Below, in pieces: positions 49,243 to 55,300 of a stretch of 55,300 nucleotides of DNA. The first letter of the stretch is position 1. Each line of letters opens with the position of its first letter. The position numbers were made by a program, and so were the translations under genes. A model generated the notes under the pieces. That model searched no databases and was not told the DNA's origin. It worked only from the letters and a program-made list of their open reading frames with translations. Source of the stretch: Nitrospira sp. (GTDB lineage Bacteria > Nitrospirota > Nitrospiria > Nitrospirales > Nitrospiraceae); contig JAOUHJ010000016.1 of NCBI GenBank assembly GCA_029865225.1, positions 1 through 55,300 of the forward strand. The letters run 5' to 3'.

Positions 49243-51669
49243 TTAGACTCCGGCCATCGCCTCCTGCTCTATGAAGGTTGGTGCTCCGTCCCGAAGCACG
49301 ACTTTCACCTTCCGACTCTCCTTGAAGCGCCCTCTGATCAGTTCATCCGAAAGCGGGTCCCCAATGGCACGTTGGATGGCTCGCCGCATGGGTCTGGCTC
49401 CGTACAACGGTTCATACCCTTCCTGAATCAACCATTGTTTGACCTCGTCATCGACCTCAATCTCTATTCCCTTGTCCAATAACCTAAGATTCAATTCACG
49501 AAGGAGAATGTCCAAGATAGAGTAGAGCTGCTCTTTCTCCAGCTGATGGAAAATCACAATCTCATCGATTCGGTTCAAGAATTCCGGGCTGAATGATTTC
49601 CGAAGCTCACCGAGGACCTCATCCTTTTTCTTCCGTGCCGCTTCACCTTCTGTGCTCTGGAACCCAAGAGACACGCCTTTTTGAATCATCTTGGTCCCAA
49701 TATTGGAGGTCATGATGACGACGGTATTCTTAAAATCAACCTTTCGGCCCAGACTATCGGTCAACACCCCATCATCCAACACTTGCAGTAATACGTTAAA
49801 CACGTCGGGATGTGCCTTTTCAATTTCATCGAAGAGTACGACTGAGTACGGCCGACGACGAACTTTCTCGGTCAACTGTCCTCCTTCCTCGTACCCCACA
49901 TAACCGGGAGGAGCTCCGAATAGACGAGAACTCGTAAACTTCTCCTGGTATTCCGACATGTCGACGCGAATCAATGCGTCTTCGCTGTTGAACAAAAACT
50001 CCGCCAACGTTCTCGCCAATTCTGTTTTCCCGACACCTGTCGGCCCGAGGAAGATGAACGAACCAATCGGCTTTTTGGCTTCCTTCAGGCCGGCTCGAGA
50101 GCGACGGATGGCACGCGCTACCGCAGAAATGGCTTCATTTTGTCCGACCACGCGTTTATGTAAGAACTCTTCCATTCGCAGCAGCTTGTTCGATTCCTCC
50201 TCTTCCAATTTGAAGAGCGGGATCCCGGTCATTTTAGAAACTACGTAGGCAACATCCTCTTTGCCGATCACAGGCTTGTTCTTTTCCTGATTCTTTTTCC
50301 ACTCTCGCTTGGATTCATCAAGCAACTTACGCAGCCGTTCTTCTTCCTCACGATGTCGAACCGCCTCCTCGAAGTTCTGCATGGAGATCGAGAGTTCCTT
50401 CTCGCGCGCGACCTTCTTAAGTTCCTGCTCCATCGCTTTCAGTTCAGACGGAAGGGCGTACGTTTGGAGCTTGGCACGAGAACCAGTTTCATCGATGAGA
50501 TCAATGGCCTTGTCTGGTAGGAACCGATCGGTAATATACCGATCCGACAACTTCACGGCCTCGACAATGGCATCTTCCGTGATTTCGACGCCATGATGCT
50601 CCTCATATCGATCACGAAGGCCTTGGATAATACGGATCGTTTCATCGAGATTGGGCGGTTGAACGTAAATCGGCTGGAATCGCCGTTTCAACGCCCCGTC
50701 CTTTTCAATGTGTTTACGGTATTCATCCAGGGTTGTGGCCCCAATGCATTGAATCTCACCGCGTGAGAGAGCAGGTTTCAGCATATTAGAAGCATCGATC
50801 GACCCCTCCGCAGCTCCCGCCCCTACCAGCGTATGAAGCTCATCAATAAAAATGATGATATTCCCAGCTTGCACGATCTCCTTCATGACAACCTTGAGGC
50901 GTTCTTCGAACTGCCCGCGATACTTGGTCCCTGCAACGAGCGAGCCAAGATCCAACGCAATGACCCGACGGGAGAGCAGGTTATCGGGAACTTCAGATTG
51001 AATGATCCGTTGAGCAAGTCCTTCCACAATCGCCGTCTTTCCGACACCGGACTCACCGATCAACACCGGATTATTCTTACTTCTTCGGCTCAGAATCTGG
51101 AGGACGCGTTCAATTTCATCGGCCCGTCCGATCACAGGATCCAGCTGACCCTCTTGCGCCAACTGGGTCAGATCCCGACCGAATTCGTCAAGCGCCGGCG
51201 TATTACTCTTCCGATCCCTCTCTCGTGGCGCTGACTTCCGCAAGAACGTCACGGTCAATTGCCGCGCCGTGAGAAGATTGGCACCTAAGCTCCGAAGGAT
51301 TTTCCCACCGATTCCTTCCTCTTCACGGAGGAGACCAAGAAGAAGATGTTCACTGCCAATATGATTATGACCCAGCAACCTCGCTTCCTCGACTCCGTAC
51401 TCGATTACTTTCTTCACTCGGGGACTAAAAGGGATTTCCCCGAATGTCATCGTCGTCCCTCCACCCGGCAGATTCCGTTCGATTTCTAGCCGGATCTGCT
51501 CTGTGGATAATCCCATCTTTTTTAAGATCATCAGCGCAATCCCATCCGACTCACGGAGGATCGCCAAGACCAGATGTTCGGTGCCGAGGTAATCGTTTTG
51601 ATGACGTTCAGCTTCTTCCCGCGCAAGGATGATGATCTTTCGACCTTTGTCAGTAAATCGTTCGAACAT
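49243..51669 (-). CDS. clpC: ATP-dependent Clp protease ATP-binding subunit ClpC
   Basis: An 808-residue AAA+ unfoldase. Two Clp-N repeats are followed by AAA domain 1 (Walker [17 protein letters not shown], Walker [16 protein letters not shown]). A UVR/coiled-coil middle domain around residues 420-480 ([15 protein letters not shown]) separates it from AAA domain 2 ([17 protein letters not shown]). The middle domain marks it as ClpC and not ClpA or ClpB. It unfolds proteins for ClpP; no clpP is in the window. [19 protein letters not shown] fixes the start at 51669, with AGGAGG upstream. A strong promoter lies at 51738-51766. Confidence 0.96.
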   Translation of the reverse strand: MFERFTDKGRKIIILAREEAERHQNDYLGTEHLVLAILRESDGIALMILKKMGLSTEQIRLEIERNLPGGGTTMTFGEIPFSPRVKKVIEYGVEEARLLGHNHIGSEHLLLGLLREEEGIGGKILRSLGANLLTARQLTVTFLRKSAPRERDRKSNTPALDEFGRDLTQLAQEGQLDPVIGRADEIERVLQILSRRSKNNPVLIGESGVGKTAIVEGLAQRIIQSEVPDNLLSRRVIALDLGSLVAGTKYRGQFEERLKVVMKEIVQAGNIIIFIDELHTLVGAGAAEGSIDASNMLKPALSRGEIQCIGATTLDEYRKHIEKDGALKRRFQPIYVQPPNLDETIRIIQGLRDRYEEHHGVEITEDAIVEAVKLSDRYITDRFLPDKAIDLIDETGSRAKLQTYALPSELKAMEQELKKVAREKELSISMQNFEEAVRHREEEERLRKLLDESKREWKKNQEKNKPVIGKEDVAYVVSKMTGIPLFKLEEEESNKLLRMEEFLHKRVVGQNEAISAVARAIRRSRAGLKEAKKPIGSFIFLGPTGVGKTELARTLAEFLFNSEDALIRVDMSEYQEKFTSSRLFGAPPGYVGYEEGGQLTEKVRRRPYSVVLFDEIEKAHPDVFNVLLQVLDDGVLTDSLGRKVDFKNTVVIMTSNIGTKMIQKGVSLGFQSTEGEAARKKKDEVLGELRKSFSPEFLNRIDEIVIFHQLEKEQLYSILDILLRELNLRLLDKGIEIEVDDEVKQWLIQEGYEPLYGARPMRRAIQRAIGDPLSDELIRGRFKESRKVKVVLRDGAPTFIEQEAMAGV

Positions 51670-51737
51670 CCTGCCTCCTCTTAGTGAGTGCACACATTGG
51701 CTGCGCTGGACCAAAACCCTTGAAAAATCTTGACCTA

Positions 51738-51766
51738 ATTCTAACCACAGTATGATTGAGAGTCAA
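51738..51766 (-). promoter_or_regulatory. Promoter of clpC
   Basis: On the minus strand TTGACT (51761-51766), a 17-base spacer and TAGAAT (51738-51743). The leader is about 60 bases. No CIRCE or CtsR-type repeat is evident. Confidence 0.7.
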
Positions 51767-51865
51767 GGTTGAGAGGAGAACAAGACTGGTGACATAACAA
51801 CATCAATTGCATGGTTCTCAGTCCTGCCAAAATCTATATCCATCAAAATAGGAAGAGACTTCTCA

Positions 51866-51895
51866 TTGACATAAAAAGAAATATCTCTATACAAT
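51866..51895 (+). promoter_or_regulatory. Promoter of nadK
   Basis: A perfect TTGACA (51866-51871), an 18-base AT-rich spacer and TACAAT (51890-51895). Predicted start is about 51902, some 26 bases before the nadK start codon. It is divergent from the clpC promoter, with 99 bases between the two. Confidence 0.7.
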
Positions 51896-51927
51896 CACAC
51901 CCATTTTCTCCTCTATACGCACACCGA

Positions 51928-52788
51928 ATGACAAGCAAAAGCATTGGTATTTTAACTAAACCGAAATTTCTAGAGGTCAAGAGTACGTTATTAGGGGTAG
52001 TTGCCTGGCTCCGTGCCCGCAGCATCGACGTCCTGCTTGATACAACATCTGCAGCATTGCTGAACGAGCCAGGTGGTATGCCGAAAACCCAACTGGCTCA
52101 GAAGGCAGATGTCCTCTTGGTATTGGGTGGAGACGGGACCATCCTGAGTGCCGCACGCCTCGCAGCGGAACGTAGCATTCCCATTCTCGGCGTCAACATG
52201 GGTGGTCTTGGCTTTCTGACAGAAGTGAGGCTGGACAATCTCTATCCCTCGCTGGACCGAGTATTTGCCAACGATTGCATCCTCGATGAACGACTGATGT
52301 TGGCAACCCATATCCATCGCCATGGAGAAACCGTCGCCCGAGGGACTGTCTTGAATGATGTGGTCATCAGCAAGGGTACCCTCGCCCGCATGATCGACCT
52401 ACAGATTTCGATCGACGGTCAATTCGTCACGAACCTGAGAGGGGACGGCCTCATCATCGGAACACCCACAGGATCCACCGCCTACTCACTTTCTGCAGGG
52501 GGGCCCATTATCAATCCTGGCGTGCAGGCGCTCATTTTGACACCGATTTGTCCACACACCTTGAGCCATCGGCCACTTATCGTACCGAGCAATGTGGTGA
52601 TTGACGTTACCCTAACGAGTCAGGATGAAGGATCGATGGTTACGCTCGACGGCCAAGTCGGAGTCGCCATTATTCAGGGGGATAACGCAGTCATCAAAGC
52701 GTCAGACTATCGGACCCGATTGATACGTTTTCCGGAGAGCCACTACTATGAGGTGTTGCGGGGAAAGCTAAAATGGGGGCACGGATAA
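51928..52788 (+). CDS. nadK: NAD kinase
   Basis: A 286-residue enzyme that makes NADP from NAD. VLLVLGGDGTILSAARLAA is the GGDG motif, VNMGGLGFLTEV follows, and IGTPTGSTAYSLSAGGPII is the second signature. NDVVISKGTLARMIDL binds NAD. The frame is open from 51811, but the promoter lies inside that extension, and the ATG at 51928 begins right before the domain (SIGILTKPKFLE). It is followed 15 bases later by a convergent gene. Confidence 0.95.
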   Translation: MTSKSIGILTKPKFLEVKSTLLGVVAWLRARSIDVLLDTTSAALLNEPGGMPKTQLAQKADVLLVLGGDGTILSAARLAAERSIPILGVNMGGLGFLTEVRLDNLYPSLDRVFANDCILDERLMLATHIHRHGETVARGTVLNDVVISKGTLARMIDLQISIDGQFVTNLRGDGLIIGTPTGSTAYSLSAGGPIINPGVQALILTPICPHTLSHRPLIVPSNVVIDVTLTSQDEGSMVTLDGQVGVAIIQGDNAVIKASDYRTRLIRFPESHYYEVLRGKLKWGHG

Positions 52789-52803
52789 CGGCTTCAACCC
52801 CGA

Positions 52804-54159
52804 CTAGGACGACTTCCTCTGTTCAATACAGGCCAGCATGTCCTGATTCGCTGTAAATTTGAACTCCCCGATACAATCGGTTTTCCCAGCGAATGAGCGC
52901 TCCGCCACTTCAAGCGCCCGCAGCCCGTTCACATCAACCGGACGACTCTGTCGCGTTCTGAGCAGCGAATGTAATTGGTCCAACACCGTCTTCGCATCCC
53001 CACCCGAGTTCTTGGTCGACAGATAGCGCTCCACAACCTCTGCGCACCAATCACCGTCGCGCTTCGCCACACCGACAAGGCCTTCACTCGCTTTTCTGGC
53101 CCAACCAGCGAGGAAAACACCATCCATCACTTTCCCGCTCGTCTCATCGTAAGCCTGAAAAAGCGCGTCGTCAGGATCGTTACCCGTTTTGTTGGGGTTC
53201 GTAATAAATGTCCCGTTCTTGTAGGGAAGCCCGACAGTCTCATCGACCTTGTCGCCAACGGCGAATACGACCGCATCACAGGGAAATTCATAGTACTGCT
53301 TCAAGCCGACCGCGACGGTATCCTCGCCTTTTGGATCCAACCGATTATCCTCCATTTCAAGCGCACGAACACGATTGTGTCCGTCCACCAAAATACGCTT
53401 TGGGGAAGCCAGGAAGCGGAAGCCCATTTTTGTTTCTGACACCGGAGGCTCGCACTTCGTGAATTCGTCCGTAAAACCTTTTAACACATCATCATGGTTC
53501 TGCCCCACCGTAGCCAAACGCTCTTTGATCCGCTCGAACTCACTACGGATCCCTTCCAGATCCATATTGGCACAGATACTACGGATCTCCTTCGGGTTGT
53601 ACTTTCGTTCCACTGGGCCTCGTCGGACAATGGCCGTAACCCGCTCGACCTTCTTATAGCGAACCAACCAGTGAGCAATGTCCACCATCACATCCCCGGC
53701 ACCAATCACACAGACATGCTTTCCCACTTCAAAGGGCCGGTCGCCAAAACCAGGAAGGCGATTGTAGTGATACACGACATCTTTCGCGTGGAACACACCC
53801 TGCGCTGAATCTCCCTCCACTCCGATCGCTTTCGTTCCTTGCGCCCCAATGGTGAACACAACCGCGCTTGCTCCAAGTCCACGCACATCATCAACCGTGA
53901 GGTCTTTCCCGTTTCCAATCGAGACATTGCCGAAATAATGCACATTTTTCTGCTGAAGCAGCTCCCAGTACTGTTTCTTAAGACCACCCCGGAGTTTTAA
54001 TTTAGATGGGAAGATTCCGTACTCGGCCAACCCGCCGAACCTGATGTCTCGATTGAGAATGATGATGTCATGTCCGGCTTTCGAAAGCGAACTGGCGACG
54101 GCCATACCGGCTGGCCCTGCTCCTGCAACAATAATCACATGTGACCGCGATCCACTCAT
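52804..54159 (-). CDS. FAD-dependent pyridine nucleotide oxidoreductase, ferredoxin-NADP reductase / GltD-like
   Basis: A 451-residue flavoprotein. FAD-binding IIVAGAGPAGMAVASSLSKAG at residues 9-30, RFGGLAEYGIFPSKLKLR, and a second dinucleotide-binding site CVIGAGDVMVDIAHWL at about 165 match the adrenodoxin-reductase / GltD family, in which electrons pass between NADPH and an iron-sulfur partner. Near the C-terminus FLAGWARKASEGLVGVAKRDGD matches this family too. No iron-sulfur cluster motif is present, so it needs a separate partner such as ferredoxin. In autotrophs like Nitrospira such enzymes may supply reduced ferredoxin or NADPH; that is an inference. Confidence 0.85.
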   Translation of the reverse strand: MSGSRSHVIIVAGAGPAGMAVASSLSKAGHDIIILNRDIRFGGLAEYGIFPSKLKLRGGLKKQYWELLQQKNVHYFGNVSIGNGKDLTVDDVRGLGASAVVFTIGAQGTKAIGVEGDSAQGVFHAKDVVYHYNRLPGFGDRPFEVGKHVCVIGAGDVMVDIAHWLVRYKKVERVTAIVRRGPVERKYNPKEIRSICANMDLEGIRSEFERIKERLATVGQNHDDVLKGFTDEFTKCEPPVSETKMGFRFLASPKRILVDGHNRVRALEMEDNRLDPKGEDTVAVGLKQYYEFPCDAVVFAVGDKVDETVGLPYKNGTFITNPNKTGNDPDDALFQAYDETSGKVMDGVFLAGWARKASEGLVGVAKRDGDWCAEVVERYLSTKNSGGDAKTVLDQLHSLLRTRQSRPVDVNGLRALEVAERSFAGKTDCIGEFKFTANQDMLACIEQRKSS

Positions 54160-54366
54160 AACAATTACCCTTCACTCTATATGATCGAAAAGCTTGGAAT
54201 ATTAACGATTCGCGGACTGTAACACAGCGGTTCTCGCACTGTCAAAATGAACGACTCGCACGCGCATCTACTTGCACGACTCGGTGTAGTCATCTAGAAT
54301 CCGCCCACTTCTGCCCTTGAGGCAAACCTTGTCGAGCGACTATCAAATGGCATACACCTAATCATT

Positions 54367-55300
54367 ATGCCTATTGGTCAACCACTCCCCGCCTCGTTTG
54401 AGGAGGTCCAGACTCCCCCAGTACGTTATTGCCGAGTCTCAACCGCTGACCGATCGTTCTCCTTAAAACAGTTGAATGCCGACCAAGCCTATCTCGTTCA
54501 GAACTTTGAGGATGTAGAAGACCTCGTCGCTCGTGGAGCCGATAGTGCACGCATTGCCATCAGCGACCACATACCCCCCGATGGTCCATCTCCAGAATAT
54601 TCCCAGCTTGCGCTCGGCAGCCCTCTTGTCCCCAACTCACCATTTACCTTCGACCAATCGATCGTCATTGTGCTTCCAACGTACAACGAACGACCCAACC
54701 TTGAAGCGCTCATCAATGCGATTGGTCACTATCTAGTCGCTGATATTTTAGTCGTCGATGATAATTCGCCAGATGGAACCGGACAACTCGCCGATGAACT
54801 GAGTTGCAGACATGGGCACGTCCATGTCTTGCATCGGGCACAAAAACAAGGGCTTGGGCCAGCCTATTTGGCGGGGTTTAACTGGGCGCTCCAACGGAAG
54901 TATGACCGTATCATCGAAATGGATTGTGATTTCAGCCATGCACCGTGGGACTTACCCCGCTTGGTGCACGGCAGCAAAACCGCCAACCTGGTGATCGGCA
55001 GTCGCTACGTGCCTGGTGGGGGCACCGATAACTGGGACGCCAGGCGACGCCTGGTCTCTCGCTGCGGCAACACCTATGTCAGGCTCTTTTTAGGTCCTAT
55101 GATCCATGACTGGACAGGCGGATTTCGATGTTATCATCGCGACCTATTGATGAGGATGCGCCTTGAAACAGTAGGCGCGAAGGGATACGTCTTTCAGGTA
55201 GAGCTGGCCTGGCGGGCGGTTCAACTCGGAGCAGACATTCGTGAACTACCCATTCGCTTCAGCGACCGCGTCCAAGGCCAGAGCAAGCTTGGCTGGCATT
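54367..55300 (+). CDS. GT2-family glycosyltransferase, polyprenol-monophosphomannose-synthase-like (partial)
   Basis: At least 311 residues, truncated by the window end. From about residue 98 the GT-A fold is clear: IVIVLPTYNERPNLEALINA, then ADILVVDDNSPDGTGQLADE, RAQKQGLGPAYLAGFNWAL, the DXD-type IIEMDCDFSHAP, and GSRYVPGGGTDNWD. These belong to dolichol-phosphate mannose synthase-like enzymes that transfer a sugar from GDP-mannose to a polyprenol phosphate. The first 97 residues are unrelated to the family and not recognisable; CRVSTADRSFSLKQLNADQA is part of it. The ATG at 54367 follows an in-frame stop region. The gene continues past base 55300. Confidence 0.88.
   Translation, partial: MPIGQPLPASFEEVQTPPVRYCRVSTADRSFSLKQLNADQAYLVQNFEDVEDLVARGADSARIAISDHIPPDGPSPEYSQLALGSPLVPNSPFTFDQSIVIVLPTYNERPNLEALINAIGHYLVADILVVDDNSPDGTGQLADELSCRHGHVHVLHRAQKQGLGPAYLAGFNWALQRKYDRIIEMDCDFSHAPWDLPRLVHGSKTANLVIGSRYVPGGGTDNWDARRRLVSRCGNTYVRLFLGPMIHDWTGGFRCYHRDLLMRMRLETVGAKGYVFQVELAWRAVQLGADIRELPIRFSDRVQGQSKLGWH

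Noticed and set aside
51811-51927. N-terminal extension of nadK
   Set aside because: The best promoter for the gene lies inside it, so it would not be transcribed.
1-55300. CRISPR arrays, rRNA genes, riboswitches, prophage structural genes
   Set aside because: No regularly spaced repeats, rRNA sequence, recognisable riboswitch or phage structural gene was seen on reading both strands; a covariance-model scan could not be run.

Overview
The window looks like bacterial chromosome from the phylum Nitrospirota, most probably a Nitrospira-like organism. This is an inference from gene content and order: a HemQ-type coproheme decarboxylase, aroQ-efp-accB-accC in a row, many secreted or lipoprotein genes of unknown function, and moderately GC-rich, densely packed genes. 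No rRNA or ribosomal protein gene is present to fix the taxonomy.

Layout. Bases 1-11045 are one long minus-strand run that reads recA, recX, alaS, ruvX, mltG, deoC, deoB, ridA, a secreted IPT/TIG protein and a secreted Ycf48-like beta-propeller protein cut by the window edge. Most junctions are short gaps or overlaps. Bases 11.3-17.3 kb are an accessory island: a PEGA lipoprotein, a YgiT/DUF4258 toxin-antitoxin pair, an unknown gene, an AT-richer dCMP-deaminase-like gene, a truncated IS3 remnant, a complete IS110-family element of the IS1111 type, and a Phd/RelE toxin-antitoxin pair with a palindromic operator. Bases 17.3-26.3 kb carry single genes (Old Yellow Enzyme, ankyrin lipoprotein, thpR-cinA, hemQ, several unknown proteins, an SDR) and one tRNA-Met. 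Bases 26.3-31 kb hold an FtsX-type ABC permease, a stand-alone LuxR-type HTH protein, a class 1A dihydroorotate dehydrogenase and a LolD-like ATPase. Bases 31-35 kb run on the plus strand: comF, fmdB, an excisionase-type HTH, an orphan mraZ, rusA and an HD-GYP-like protein. Bases 35-38.3 kb encode a MacA/MacB-like exporter as separate adaptor, ATPase and permease. Bases 38.5-49.1 kb are a second long minus-strand housekeeping run: tsaD, hflX, nth, yicC, gmk, rpoZ, coaBC, a TPR protein, aroQ, efp, accB, accC. It is separated by a strong hairpin terminator from clpC, which is divergent from nadK across two near-consensus promoters. The window ends with a ferredoxin-NADP-reductase-like flavoprotein and a truncated GT2 glycosyltransferase.

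The most interesting object is the IS1111-type element at about 14821-16395. It has a perfect 14-bp subterminal inverted repeat and an intact DEDD transposase. Between the transposase stop codon and the right end lie about 450 bases of non-coding, stem-loop-rich sequence, which is where IS1111 elements encode their target-selecting guide RNA (seekRNA or bridge RNA). Other points worth checking are a probable leaderless transcript at 24264, an mraZ gene outside the division cluster linked to an excisionase-type HTH and a RusA resolvase, a pyrD gene fused by a 4-base overlap to an ABC ATPase, and repeated vicinal-cysteine loops in the IPT protein.
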